Notes: generated by a model not told the origin, from the sequence alone. A stretch of 64,000 nt of DNA from Arthrobacter sp. CJ23 (GCF_024741795.1 NZ_CP102950.1:3844001-3908000), one strand, 5' to 3'. Shown: positions 16,120 to 24,946, counted from the first letter of the stretch. Program-made: numbers and translations.

Positions 16120-17796
16120 TCAGGCTGTTTCCTCCGTTGCGGCCGGGATGAGCTTGCCCGGGTTCATGATGCCCTGGGGGTCCAGCACGTCCTTGATTCC
16201 CTGGAGCACCCTGACGCCCAGCCCGCCGATCTCCGCACGCATGTACGGGGCGTGCTCCGTGCCCACCGCGTGGTGGTGCGTGATGGTGGCGCCGGCCGCG
16301 ACGATCGCCCGGGAGGCTGCGTCCTTGATGCGGGCATTCTGCGCGAGCCCGTCCTCCTCGAGCCCGCCGAGGAAGGTGAAATACAGCGAGGCGCCGTCGG
16401 AGTAGACATGCGAAACGTGCGCCTGGACGTAGGCGCCGCCGCCCTTTTCCTCCAGCGCATCGAAAATGGCCTGCCGGACGCTCGTGTAGCTGGCGCCCGC
16501 CTTGGTCCAGCTCGCGGCGGTTTCGAGCGTTTCGACGTACACGCCGCGGGTGAGCAGTTCATCGCGCATGTACGGCCCGCTGAACCGCCCGTGTTCCCAG
16601 GATTCGCCGGGCAGCGGACCCAGCAGCACGCCGCCAGCCTGGCGCATGATCCGGGCGCTGCGCCGCTTGCGGGCGCGGGTTTCGCGGGCGTCGCCCTCCC
16701 AGACGAGGAGTGCCAGCGCCGGGCTCTTCTGGCCGCGCAGGGCCAGGTAGCGTCCCAGCAGTTCGGTTTTCGGGCCGCCAAGTTTGAAGGTGGTGGCGGT
16801 TTCGTCGGGATCGCTGAGCCGGCAGACATGCGGCATGTCGCCGCGGACGCCCTCGTGGCGCAGGCGGCGCAGGGCCTCGACGCCGGCTTCGAAGGACGGG
16901 AAGGACCACGCACCGTAGCTCTTGTGCCGCGGCGCCGGGGTGATTTTCACGGTCGCCGAGGTGATCACGCCAAAGATGCCTTCACTCCCGACGACGACGT
17001 CCAGCAGCTTGGGTCCCGCGGCAGTACCCGGCGCGTCGCTGCCGGCGTCGAAGGGCCCCACCGGGGTCTCGAGGTGGACTGACTTCACCAGATCGTCCGA
17101 GCGGCCGTAGCCGGTGGAGGCCTGGCCAGCGGAACGCGTGGCAATGTATCCGCCCAGGGTGGCCTGCTGGTGGCTCTGCGGCAGGTGCCCCAGCGTAAAG
17201 CCATGGGCTGAGAGTGCGGCCTCGATGGCCGGGCCGCGGATTCCCGCTTCAAAGGTGGCCGTGCGGGACACCGGATCGATGCTGAGCAGTTTGTCCATCC
17301 GGCGCAGGTCCACGGTGATGACGCCGTCAAAGCGGCCGCGGAGCGGCTCCACGCCGCCCACCACCGAGGTGCCGCCGCCGAACGAGACCACGGCCAGCCG
17401 GCGCCGGCCGCAGAGTTCCAGGAGCTGGCGTATTTCCGCGCTGTCGGCGGGGAAAACGACGGCGTCTGGCGCGTCGAGGGCGTCCCCGGCGCGGCGGCGC
17501 AACAGGTCGGGGGTGCTCTTGCCCCCGGCGTGCTCGATGCGGTCACGGGCCTCGGTTGAGACGTGCTGCGGTCCGCAGATTGCCCGGAGTTCGGCAAGGA
17601 CCTCCTCGTGCAGGCGCACCGGGCCCAACCGCACCTCGGACAGCTGAACGGGAGGCTGGGAGGGCTCGGTGCTGGAAAGTTTCAGCTCCTCCCGGAGGAG
17701 CTTGAGCGCGGCCTGGCTCAGGGGCCGTGCCCGCGCCGGGTCCCCCCACCCGTACCAAACTGACCGCGCGATTTCCTCTGTAATGTGCGTCACCAT
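16120..17796 (-). CDS. FAD-binding oxidase, alkyldihydroxyacetonephosphate synthase-like
   Basis: A 558-residue VAO/PCMH-family flavoprotein. The FAD pyrophosphate loop is VSFGGGTSVVGGVEP, followed by DLRRMDKLLSIDPVSRTATFEAGI, TLGGYIATRSAGQ and VVGSEGIFGVITSATVKI. The active-site histidine cluster ITHHHAVGTEHAPY and the end DPQGIMNPGKL match alkyl-DHAP synthase. In eukaryotes that enzyme exchanges the acyl group of acyl-DHAP for an alkyl ether; bacterial homologues are mostly uncharacterised. ATG 17796 was chosen because SVWYGWGDP, a family N-terminal signature, follows. It diverges from the TetR gene with start codons only 17 bp apart. Confidence 0.82.
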   Translation of the reverse strand: MVTHITEEIARSVWYGWGDPARARPLSQAALKLLREELKLSSTEPSQPPVQLSEVRLGPVRLHEEVLAELRAICGPQHVSTEARDRIEHAGGKSTPDLLRRRAGDALDAPDAVVFPADSAEIRQLLELCGRRRLAVVSFGGGTSVVGGVEPLRGRFDGVITVDLRRMDKLLSIDPVSRTATFEAGIRGPAIEAALSAHGFTLGHLPQSHQQATLGGYIATRSAGQASTGYGRSDDLVKSVHLETPVGPFDAGSDAPGTAAGPKLLDVVVGSEGIFGVITSATVKITPAPRHKSYGAWSFPSFEAGVEALRRLRHEGVRGDMPHVCRLSDPDETATTFKLGGPKTELLGRYLALRGQKSPALALLVWEGDARETRARKRRSARIMRQAGGVLLGPLPGESWEHGRFSGPYMRDELLTRGVYVETLETAASWTKAGASYTSVRQAIFDALEEKGGGAYVQAHVSHVYSDGASLYFTFLGGLEEDGLAQNARIKDAASRAIVAAGATITHHHAVGTEHAPYMRAEIGGLGVRVLQGIKDVLDPQGIMNPGKLIPAATEETA

Positions 17797-17804
17797 GGGA
17801 TACA

Positions 17805-17813
17805 GTGTTACAC
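17805..17813. promoter_or_regulatory. operator candidate between the divergent genes
   Basis: GTGTTACAC is symmetric around a central base and lies within the 17 bp that separate the two start codons. Binding of the TetR protein here would block both genes. Neither start has a clear ribosome binding site, so leaderless transcripts are possible. Confidence 0.4.
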
Positions 17814-18458
17814 ATGAAGTCACAACGTACCATCCCTGTGGGCGACAAGAAGATCCTCGCCGCCACCCGGGAATCGGTCATCCGCCACGGAATCCGCCGC
17901 ACCACGGCCAACGATATTGCCGACCGCGCAGGCGTTTCACGCATGACCTTTTACCGAAGGATGGGCACCGTGGAGAACGCCGTGCTCCAGATGCTGACGC
18001 ACGAGTTCGGCGCCTACGCGGAAGCCGCCCAGGCTGCCAGCACCACCGGCAACGGCCGCGCACAACTGGTCCAGTTCGCCGTCGAAAGCGTAAGTGTTTT
18101 CGCCACCTCGGAAGTGCTGGCCTCCATTGGCGAACGGGACCCCGAATTCCTCATTCCCTACGTCACCGACCGCTTCGGGCAGAGCCAGCAGCTGGTTCTC
18201 TCCCGCCTGGAGGCTTTGATCGCCGTCGGCCTGGAGGACGGCAGCATCGAGGCCACCCCCGGCACCGCCGTCTCACTGCTGCTTGCCCTGCAGGGCGTGG
18301 CCCTCTCCTCGAAAGTCCTGATCCGGATGGGCACGTTCGACGATTCCCTCGCCGAGCTGAAGAAGATGCTGGAACGCTACCTCACGCCGTCGAACGATGG
18401 CAGCAAAGGACAGGCCCGTGACAACGCAGCAAGCAGAGAGCCCAAGCTGGATCAATGA
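17814..18458 (+). CDS. TetR-family regulator
   Basis: A 214-residue regulator with the TetR DNA-binding domain at the N-terminus: ILAATRESVIRHGIRRTTANDIADRAGVSRMTFYRRMG, located by its central TANDIADRAGVS. The C-terminal ligand domain is unassigned. ATG 17814 is used; the frame can also begin at GTG 17805 or GTG 17838. Its 3' end overlaps the glpD gene by 41 bp, so it is cotranscribed with glpD and the lipid kinase, and it probably controls these and the divergent alkyl-DHAP-synthase-like gene. Confidence 0.85.
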   Translation: MKSQRTIPVGDKKILAATRESVIRHGIRRTTANDIADRAGVSRMTFYRRMGTVENAVLQMLTHEFGAYAEAAQAASTTGNGRAQLVQFAVESVSVFATSEVLASIGERDPEFLIPYVTDRFGQSQQLVLSRLEALIAVGLEDGSIEATPGTAVSLLLALQGVALSSKVLIRMGTFDDSLAELKKMLERYLTPSNDGSKGQARDNAASREPKLDQ

Positions 18459-20031
18459 CGCCAGCCGCCGCCGGTCCCTGGCGCACCTGGCCAGGCACAC
18501 CGTGGACGTTGCGGTGGTGGGCGGCGGAATCACCGGCGCCGGAGTGGCCCTGGACGCCGTGAGCCGCGGCCTGAGCGTGGCCCTGATCGAGAGCAACGAC
18601 TTCGCGTCCGGCACCAGCGGCTACAGTTCAAAACTGGTCCACGGCGGCCTCCGCTACCTTGCCAGGATGGACTTCGGCGTCGCCTGGGAATCGGCCGTGG
18701 AGCGGCGGTGGCTCATGAGCCGGATCGCCCCGCACCTGGTCCGCCCGCTGGGCTTCGTCATCCCGGACAGCCGCGGCGCCCCCGCCCTGGGAGGACTCGC
18801 AGCCGGGGCCGGAGTGGTCCTCTATGACGTGCTGCGCCGCTTCTCCGGACTGGGCAGCAACGTACTTCCCCGGCCGCAGCTCCTGTCCAGCCAGGCAACG
18901 GCAGCGTTGGCCCCCGCCCTGAATCCGGGGCAGCTGCGGCGCGGTTTCCTGTACTGGGACGGACAGCTGGTGGACGATGCGCGGCTGGTCCTGGGGGTGC
19001 TCCGGACAGCCGCCGCCCATGGCGCGCACATGGTCCGCGACGTGAAGGCAACGGCGCTGGGCGCGACGAGCATTGATGCCGTGGACACCCGCACCGGAGC
19101 CCAGCTGCAGATCAAGGCCCGTACCGTGGTCAATGCCAGCGGCGTGTGGGCGGCCGAGCTGGAGAGGAACCTGGCGGTCACCCCCAGCCGCGGAACGCAC
19201 CTGGTGGTGCGCTCGGAGCGGCTGGGCAATCCGCATGCAGCCCACACCGTGGCGGTGCCGGGCCACTTTGGCCGCTACGTCTTTGTGCTGCCGCAAGCCA
19301 CCGGGGTGGTCTACATCGGGCTCACGGATGAGGAGGACCGCCTTGCGGACGGGCACCGCCCGCAGGTCCCGGAGCACGACGTCGATTTCCTCCTGGACGT
19401 CGTGAACACCACCCTTGCCGTGCCGCTGACGCGCGCCGACATTGTGGGGACGTTTGCGGGGCTGCGGCCGCTGGTCCGGGCGGCGGATGCCGGGAAGAGC
19501 TCCGAAACCGCCGACATTTCGCGCCGGCACCTGGTCCGGGACGTTCCTGGGGAACCCATCACCGTGGTGGGCGGCAAGCTGACCACCTACCGGCGGATGG
19601 CCCAGGACGCGGTGGATGCCGCCACGGCACGGCTTGCGGTGGATCAGCTGTCCCGCACCAGGACGCTCCCGCTGGTGGGCGCCGCCCCGCGGGAAGAGCT
19701 CGACGCCGTCGACGCACCTGCGCGGCTGGTGGCCAAATACGGAACGGAGGCCGTCACGGTGTACCGGCTTCAGCAGCAGGACGCCCGGCTGGCCCGGCCC
19801 CTGTTCGAGGGGACGGAGATCACCGGGGCCGAGCTCCTGTTCGGGGTCCGCGCCGAAGGGGCATCCAGCGTGGAGGACCTCCTGGAGCGGCGCACGCGCC
19901 TGGCCCTGGTCCCCGACGACGCCGCAAAGGCCCGCGCCACGGCGGAGGAGATCCTCGAGCTGGGTACCGGCATGGGCGATGATTCGGACATCACGGCTGG
20001 TTCCACGGCGGGCGAAGGGAGTGCGGAATGA
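18418..20031 (+). CDS. glpD: FAD-dependent glycerol-3-phosphate dehydrogenase
   Basis: A 537-residue flavoprotein oxidising glycerol-3-phosphate to dihydroxyacetone phosphate at the membrane surface. Motifs: dinucleotide fold DVAVVGGGITGAGVALDA, SGTSGYSSKLVHGGLRYL, NASGVWA, SRGTHLVV, VYIGLTDEE, FAGLRPLV and VVGGKLTTYRRMAQDA. The length matches GlpD, including a C-terminal accessory domain. GTG 18418 follows AAAGGA at seven bases and is preferred to ATG 18397. It overlaps both the TetR gene and the next kinase gene (ATGA). DHAP is the backbone precursor for ether lipids, which suits the divergent alkyl-DHAP-synthase-like neighbour. Confidence 0.93.
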   Translation: MTTQQAESPSWINDASRRRSLAHLARHTVDVAVVGGGITGAGVALDAVSRGLSVALIESNDFASGTSGYSSKLVHGGLRYLARMDFGVAWESAVERRWLMSRIAPHLVRPLGFVIPDSRGAPALGGLAAGAGVVLYDVLRRFSGLGSNVLPRPQLLSSQATAALAPALNPGQLRRGFLYWDGQLVDDARLVLGVLRTAAAHGAHMVRDVKATALGATSIDAVDTRTGAQLQIKARTVVNASGVWAAELERNLAVTPSRGTHLVVRSERLGNPHAAHTVAVPGHFGRYVFVLPQATGVVYIGLTDEEDRLADGHRPQVPEHDVDFLLDVVNTTLAVPLTRADIVGTFAGLRPLVRAADAGKSSETADISRRHLVRDVPGEPITVVGGKLTTYRRMAQDAVDAATARLAVDQLSRTRTLPLVGAAPREELDAVDAPARLVAKYGTEAVTVYRLQQQDARLARPLFEGTEITGAELLFGVRAEGASSVEDLLERRTRLALVPDDAAKARATAEEILELGTGMGDDSDITAGSTAGEGSAE

Positions 20032-20930
20032 CCGCAGCGCAGGGAGGCGAGGTGCTCCTGCTGGTCAATCCGGCATCGGGCCGCGGCAGGGGCCTGCGCT
20101 TCTGCACGGAAACCGCCGCAGCGCTCCGCGCAGCAGGTTTCACGCCCGCCGTCGTGGTCACGGAAAGCCTGGAGGAAGCGACGCGGAAAGCCCGCGAAGC
20201 AGCCCCGGGAAGCATCGTGGCCGTGCTGGGCGGTGACGGCTTCCTCGGGGCGGCCGCCTGCGGGGCACGCGATTCCGGCGTCGTCCTCCTTCCACTGGCG
20301 GGCGGCCGCGGCAATGACACCGTGCGCCGGCTGGGACTCGGGATCGACCCGGTCCAGACCGTCCGCAACATCCCGCAGCTGGTGGTGCGGGACGTGGACC
20401 TGGGCCTGGTCAACGGGCGCGCCTACTTTGGCGTGGCCAATGTCGGATTCGACGGCCTCGCCAACGAATACGGCAACAGCACGGAGCTGAACCTCGGATC
20501 GCTGACGTACCTGTACGGCGGGCTGAAGGCTCTCCGGGAATGGAAGGACGTGACCTTCACCGTCACCGTGGACGGCAAGGAGACGGTCTTCCCCGGCTGG
20601 TTTGTGGCGGTGGGCAACGTGGGCCAATACGGCGGCGGGCTGCGCATCTGCCCGGAGGCCAAGGTGGATGACGGCCTTCTGGATGTGGTCAGCCTGGGAC
20701 GGGCCTCGATCTTCCGGGTCGTTGCCACCTTCCTGCGCTCCTACCGCGGCACGCATCTGGGCACTCCGGGGGTCGGCTTCACGCATGGCCGCAGCGTCAC
20801 CATCAGCGCCAACAAGCCCCTGCATGTCTACGCCGACGGCGAGATGCTCGCCCCGCTTCCGGCAACCGTTGAGATCCTCCCGGCCGCCGTCAAGGTCCTG
20901 GTCCCCCGGGACTCCCCGGTGTTTTCCTAG
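20028..20930 (+). CDS. diacylglycerol kinase-like lipid kinase (DagK/YegS family)
   Basis: A 300-residue soluble lipid kinase. N-terminal catalytic domain: LLLVNPASGRGRG, VAVLGGDGFLGAA (the GGDG nucleotide motif) and LPLAGGRGNDTVRRLGL. The C-terminal beta-sandwich contains NVGFDGLANE, GNVGQYGGGLRICPEAKVDDGLLDV and a Mg-binding YADGE. It phosphorylates a diacylglycerol-like or sphingoid alcohol. It overlaps glpD by four bases (ATGA), indicating tight co-expression with glycerol-phosphate metabolism. Confidence 0.92.
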   Translation: MTAAQGGEVLLLVNPASGRGRGLRFCTETAAALRAAGFTPAVVVTESLEEATRKAREAAPGSIVAVLGGDGFLGAAACGARDSGVVLLPLAGGRGNDTVRRLGLGIDPVQTVRNIPQLVVRDVDLGLVNGRAYFGVANVGFDGLANEYGNSTELNLGSLTYLYGGLKALREWKDVTFTVTVDGKETVFPGWFVAVGNVGQYGGGLRICPEAKVDDGLLDVVSLGRASIFRVVATFLRSYRGTHLGTPGVGFTHGRSVTISANKPLHVYADGEMLAPLPATVEILPAAVKVLVPRDSPVFS

Positions 20931-21059
20931 GGTCCGGTCCGTTCCGTTCCCGCCCGCCGGCAGGGCTACGAGCCCCGTCACATCACTGCGACACCGTGCC
21001 CTTCACCATGAACCTTGAAGCCGCTAATCTTGGGGCACGCCAAAGCAAAGGAGCGCCCC

Positions 21060-21641
21060 ATGGGCAAGGTGGTCATGTACAGCTCGGTGTCGGTGGACGG
21101 CTTCATCGCGGACGAGAACGACCAACCCGGACCCCTGTTCGACTGGTTGACCAGCGGTGACGTGCCGTTGGAAGAGAGTGGCGAGTTGAAGGTGTCGCAG
21201 ACATCTTACGACTACACCCGGGCGTACTGGGACCAGATCGGGGTGACAATCGCCGGCCGCCACGTCTTCGACATGACGGACGGCTGGGACGGGAAGCCTC
21301 CGAGCGGGATCGACCACGTGGTCGTCGTGACGCACCGGCCCCAGCCCGAGGGCTGGGACCCCGAGGCGCCGTTTCACTTCGTCGACGGCGTCGAGGCAGC
21401 CGTGGCCAAGGCGCAGGAGCTTGCGGGCGACCGCTTGGTCGAGGTCGCTGCTGGCGACGTGGGTGGCCAGGTGCTTGCCGCGGGCCTGGTCGACGAGGTT
21501 CGCATGGACGTCGTACCCGTCATGTTCGGGTCCGGCAAGCGCTACTTCGGGTCGGTCCACGCGCAGCACCTGTTGGAGGATCCTGACGTGGTGATTCAGG
21601 GCAACCGGGTGCTTCACCTGCGCTATCGGGTGCGCCGCTGA
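21060..21641 (+). CDS. dihydrofolate reductase/RibD C-terminal domain protein
   Basis: A 193-residue YwjB/RibD-C-type protein: KVVMYSSVSVDGFIADENDQPGP at the NADPH-binding start, TIAGRHVFDMTDGW, VVVTHRPQP, EVAAGDVGGQVLAAGLVDEVRMDVVPVMFGSGKRYF. Family members bind NADPH, but physiological substrates are unknown and many are not true folate reductases. ATG 21060 follows AAAGGAG; a 15-codon longer frame lacks such a site. It appears monocistronic. Confidence 0.9.
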   Translation: MGKVVMYSSVSVDGFIADENDQPGPLFDWLTSGDVPLEESGELKVSQTSYDYTRAYWDQIGVTIAGRHVFDMTDGWDGKPPSGIDHVVVVTHRPQPEGWDPEAPFHFVDGVEAAVAKAQELAGDRLVEVAAGDVGGQVLAAGLVDEVRMDVVPVMFGSGKRYFGSVHAQHLLEDPDVVIQGNRVLHLRYRVRR

Positions 21642-21671
21642 CCGATCTGAGCGGGTACGCGAAGGGCCCGG

Positions 21672-22338
21672 TTAGTCGCCGAGGGCGGTTTGCTGCGCGC
21701 AGTCGATGAAGTGCCGGGTGATGGGCTCCGGTTCGCCGGCGCGGCTCACGAGGGACAGCTCCACGAGGTCCACGCGCCGGGCCAGGTCCACCGCCCCCTG
21801 CTCGCCCGCCAAGGGATGCGAGGCGGGCAGGGCGATGACAAAGCGGTCCCTGCGCAAGGGGACCGAGCTGAGCCCGCGGCCGGATCCCGATTGGCGGATG
21901 ATCGCGACGTCCAACTCGCGCCGCAGCAGCCGGTCCCGCCCGTGGTGCGTGTCGATTTCCGAGACCTGCAGCTCGACGTCGGGCCAGTCGTTGCGGAAGC
22001 GCTCCAGCACCTCCAGCAGTAGCCGGTCAAAGGCAGAGGTCACCGAACCGATGCGCAGCGTGCCTGCCATCCCGGACTTGGCGCGGGGCGGCCACTTCCG
22101 CGGCCCGCTCCGCGGCCTGCACCAGCAGCCGGCATCCTTCCAGGAACAGCTTTCCGGCGTCCGTCAGCAGCACCGAGCGGCTGGGACGGGTCAACAGCTC
22201 CGTGCCCAGCTGGCGTTCAAGCTGCAGGATTGCCTGGCTCAGCGGCGGCTGGGACATGTTGAGCCGCTCGGCCGCGCGCCCAAAATGCAGTTCTTCGGCG
22301 ACGGCTGCGAAATACCGGGCCTGCCGGACTTCGACCAT
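21672..22338 (-). pseudogene. LysR-family regulator, frameshifted and internally deleted
   Basis: The winged-helix part is intact from ATG 22338 ([32 protein letters not shown], located by LNMSQPPLS). Near 22080 the frame shifts: the effector domain continues as [20 protein letters not shown] in another frame. Within it, DLVEL runs directly into SLVSRAGEPEPITRHFID, which is how LysR proteins end, so about 80-90 central residues are missing. Both lesions make a functional regulator unlikely. It is divergent from the truncated RraA gene, its presumed former target. Confidence 0.78.
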
Positions 22339-22379
22339 GAGATTGAGTCGCCTTTCCTCTTACAGCGATACAGAACTAG

Positions 22380-22905
22380 ACCTTCACTGTATGCCCCCGG
22401 ACCCTCCGGCGCGCACATCGGAGCCACCGCCGTGGCCGACGCGAACAGCAGCAACGTGATCGTGGTGGCCAACGACGGCCGCACGGACGTGTCCTGCTGG
22501 GGCGGGCTCCTGAGCCTGGGCGCCTCCCTGAACGGTGTCCGCGGCGTGGTTGCCGACGGCGCCTGCCGGGACGTCCACGAGACACGGGAGATCGGCTTTC
22601 CCGTCTTCGCCAAGGGCCGCATCCCCGCGACCGCCCGCGGCCGGCTGCAGCAGCGCTCCACCGGCGAACCCGTCCAACTGGGCGGGGTGACCGTCACCCC
22701 CGGAGACCTGGTCCTGGCAGACGAGACCGGCGTCGTGGTGGTCCCCGGCAGCCGCCTCGAAGAGGTGCTGGAACACGCCCAGGGCGTGGCCGCACGCGAG
22801 CAGGCCATCGCCGCCGAGCTGAGGGCCGGCGTCGCACTTCACGAAGCCATGCGCGACGCGCGCCTGGCCGGAATCCCCGAATCTGAAATCACCGAGGAAC
22901 ACTGA
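22380..22905 (+). pseudogene. RraA-family aldolase/dimethylmenaquinone methyltransferase-like, 5' truncated
   Basis: From about 22390 the frame encodes a typical RraA core (VIVVANDGRTDVSCWGG, GVVADGACRD, FPVFAKGRIP, GVTVTPGDLVLADETGVVVVP). The first 50-60 residues of the family are absent. The bases at 22380-22390 would read TFTV, the usual preceding segment, only in another frame, so a small indel is also present. The remaining frame stays open upstream only by chance across the antisense LysR remnant. Its TGA overlaps the next ATG (TGATG). A shortened product from an internal start cannot be excluded. Confidence 0.72.
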
Positions 22906-24158
22906 TGAACACCACCGCCGAAACAACCGTCATCGAACGCCTGGCAGCCCTGCCCACCGCCTCCATCTCCGATGCCATGGACGCGCTGGGCCTGCACGGC
23001 ACCCTCCACGGACTGGCTCCGTTGACCTATGGCTTCCGGGCCACCGGACCGGCCTTCACCGTCCAGTACGCACCGGCCGGCGAGTCCCGCGGCAGCGTGG
23101 GTGACTTCCTGGACGACGTCCCGGCGGGCGCCGTCATTGTCATCGACAACGGGGGACGCACGGACGTGACCGTGTGGGGCGGCATCATGACCGAGGTCGC
23201 CGCCGAGCGAGGGATCGCCGGAACCGTCATCAACGGTGTCTGCCGCGACATCGCCACCTCGCTGCAGCAGAACTACCCTCTGTTCAGCCGGGGCAGGTTC
23301 ATGCGCACCGGCAAGGACCGCGTCCAGCTCGTAGCCGTCCAGACCGAGGTGACCATCAATGATGTCCGCATCTCGCCGGCGGACATCATCTGCGCCGACG
23401 CCGACGGCGCCCTCGCCGTGCCGCAGGCCCGCGCCGCCGAGGTCGCGGAGATCGCCGAAGGCATCGAGGACACCGAAACCCGCATCGTCGCCGCCGTCAA
23501 CGGCGGTGCCACCCTGGTCCAGGCCCGCAGGGACCTCGGCTACCACGACCTTCAGTGGGGCAAGAAAATGAGCAACGCGGCCAGCGGACATTCAACAGCC
23601 ACCCTGTACGAAGCATCCAAACTGCCCTGCGCCTGCGACCCTGGGCTGAAACCGGCCTGGCACGGCGCCAAAGTGGCCGGGCCCGCCTTCACCGTCCGCG
23701 GCGTGGGCGGGGACAACCTCGCCCTGCACCACGCCGTCCTGAACGCGCCTTCGGGCAGCGTCCTGGTGGTTGACATGCAGGGCGCCGAGCACGGGCACTG
23801 GGGTGAAATCCTCGCCGCCGCGGCCCAGCACCGGGGCATCGCCGGGCTCGTGATCGACGGCGGCGTCCGCGACAGCGAGGAAATGGCCCGGATGGACTTC
23901 CCGGTCTTTTCCCGCAGCGTCACCGTGGTCGGCACCGCCAAGGACTACGCCGGCGATTTCTCCTCCCCGGTCCGGGTGGGCGGCCTGACCATCCGTGCCG
24001 GCGACTTGGTGGTCGGCGACGCCGACGGCGTCGTCATCCTGCCCAAGGACGCCGCAGAAACGGTCCTGGACAAAGCCGACGAGCGCGTGGCCGACGAGCA
24101 GCGCATCCTCGCCGAGATCCGCCACGGCATATCCACCCTCGAGCTCTACTCGCTCTGA
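22905..24158 (+). CDS. double RraA-domain protein (tandem fusion)
   Basis: A 417-residue protein made of two RraA/HMG-aldolase-like domains. Domain 1 spans about 5-215 (ASISDAMDALGL, DNGGRTDVTVWGG, GTVINGVCRD, ADIICADADGALAVP). Domain 2 spans about 222-417 (GDNLALHHAVLNAPSGSVLVVDMQG, GLVIDGGVRD, GDLVVGDADGVVILP). The conserved GVCRD/GGVRD and D...G motifs that bind metal and pyruvate-type substrates are present in both. Typical members are single-domain, around 200-230 residues, and form trimers. Likely activity is a retro-aldol or oxaloacetate decarboxylase reaction on a 4-hydroxy-2-oxo acid; inference only. It ends in a strong terminator. Confidence 0.85.
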   Translation: MNTTAETTVIERLAALPTASISDAMDALGLHGTLHGLAPLTYGFRATGPAFTVQYAPAGESRGSVGDFLDDVPAGAVIVIDNGGRTDVTVWGGIMTEVAAERGIAGTVINGVCRDIATSLQQNYPLFSRGRFMRTGKDRVQLVAVQTEVTINDVRISPADIICADADGALAVPQARAAEVAEIAEGIEDTETRIVAAVNGGATLVQARRDLGYHDLQWGKKMSNAASGHSTATLYEASKLPCACDPGLKPAWHGAKVAGPAFTVRGVGGDNLALHHAVLNAPSGSVLVVDMQGAEHGHWGEILAAAAQHRGIAGLVIDGGVRDSEEMARMDFPVFSRSVTVVGTAKDYAGDFSSPVRVGGLTIRAGDLVVGDADGVVILPKDAAETVLDKADERVADEQRILAEIRHGISTLELYSL

Positions 24159-24170
24159 CGGGAAGATACG

Positions 24171-24202
24171 AAGCCGTCCGGGGAGTATTCCCCGGACGGC
24201 TT
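24171..24202 (+). terminator. rho-independent terminator
   Basis: AAGCCGTCCGGGGA and its complement form a perfect 14 bp stem with a GTAT loop, followed by TT on the plus strand and preceded by T-poor sequence on the other. It serves the RraA gene ending at 24158 and probably also the convergent TetR gene. Confidence 0.9.
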
Positions 24203-24247
24203 TTCCGTCGTCGAATGCCGCCCGCCCCCGGGTTCCGGGCGTGCCGG

Positions 24248-24853
24248 CTACACGAGCTGTGCGGGATCGGCGTCGAGCAGTACTGCAGCGAGGCGCGCGT
24301 TGAGTTCAAGCACGTAGCGGCTGCTGGCTACCCCGGCCAGGACGTCCATCACCAGGCCGTCTTCCTGGGCCACCAGGATGCGCGCAATGTCTGCCGGTTC
24401 CATCGCGGCGCGGAAGTCCCCGGAAGCAACGCCCATGGCAATGATGTCCTGGTAGATGGACTGCTGTTCCCGCGTGAGCTCCGCCTGGATCCGCCGCATC
24501 TCGTCGTCCCGCAGCGCGTCCGGCCAGTACTCGTAGAGAATCCTGGAGATGTCGTCGTTCAGGCCGGCCATGGTTCCCGAGCGGATCGCGGCCGCAAGCT
24601 TCGCAGTGGGCGTGGAATGCGAGGCGACCGCTTCGTTCAGCTGCTGCAGCAGCCGGTCCGACGACGACTGGACGGCCGCAGCGGCAATGTCCGCCAGGCT
24701 CCCGAAGTAGTAGAGCACCGCGTTGGGTGCCATGCCGGCCTCGGCCGCAATTGCCCGCAGCGTCGCAGCCCCGGACCCCTCGCGGGCGGCCACCGCCTGC
24801 GCCGACGCCACGATGTGCTGCCGCTTGAGTTCCCTCTTGCTCTGCCCCGCCAT
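24248..24853 (-). CDS. TetR-family regulator
   Basis: A 201-residue regulator: QHIVASAQAVAAREG, ATLRAIAAEAGMAPNAVLYYFGSLADI is the DNA-binding domain, followed by an all-helical ligand domain. ATG 24853 follows GGGGAG at eight bases; ATG 24868 is an alternative. It diverges from the permease/nitrilase operon, and two identical-armed palindromes lie between them, so it most likely represses both transcripts until a ligand, perhaps the permease cargo, binds. Confidence 0.9.
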   Translation of the reverse strand: MAGQSKRELKRQHIVASAQAVAAREGSGAATLRAIAAEAGMAPNAVLYYFGSLADIAAAAVQSSSDRLLQQLNEAVASHSTPTAKLAAAIRSGTMAGLNDDISRILYEYWPDALRDDEMRRIQAELTREQQSIYQDIIAMGVASGDFRAAMEPADIARILVAQEDGLVMDVLAGVASSRYVLELNARLAAVLLDADPAQLV

Positions 24854-24911
24854 CCGGATTCTCCCCATCCCCCTGAAAAGTTCAGGTCTTGACAGCGAGC
24901 CTAACGAGATA

Positions 24912-24946
24912 TTGAATGGGATTCAAATTTGAATGGCATTCAAATT
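24912..24946. promoter_or_regulatory. twin palindromic operators of the TetR protein
   Basis: TTGAATGGGATTCAA (24912-24926) and TTGAATGGCATTCAA (24929-24943) have identical 6 bp arms and 3 bp centres, with centres 17 bp apart. The second extends to a 21 bp palindrome (24926-24946). They are the most AT-rich bases in the neighbourhood, lie between divergent TetR and permease genes, and end 22 bp before the permease start. Such an arrangement is typical of TetR operators. Confidence 0.82.
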
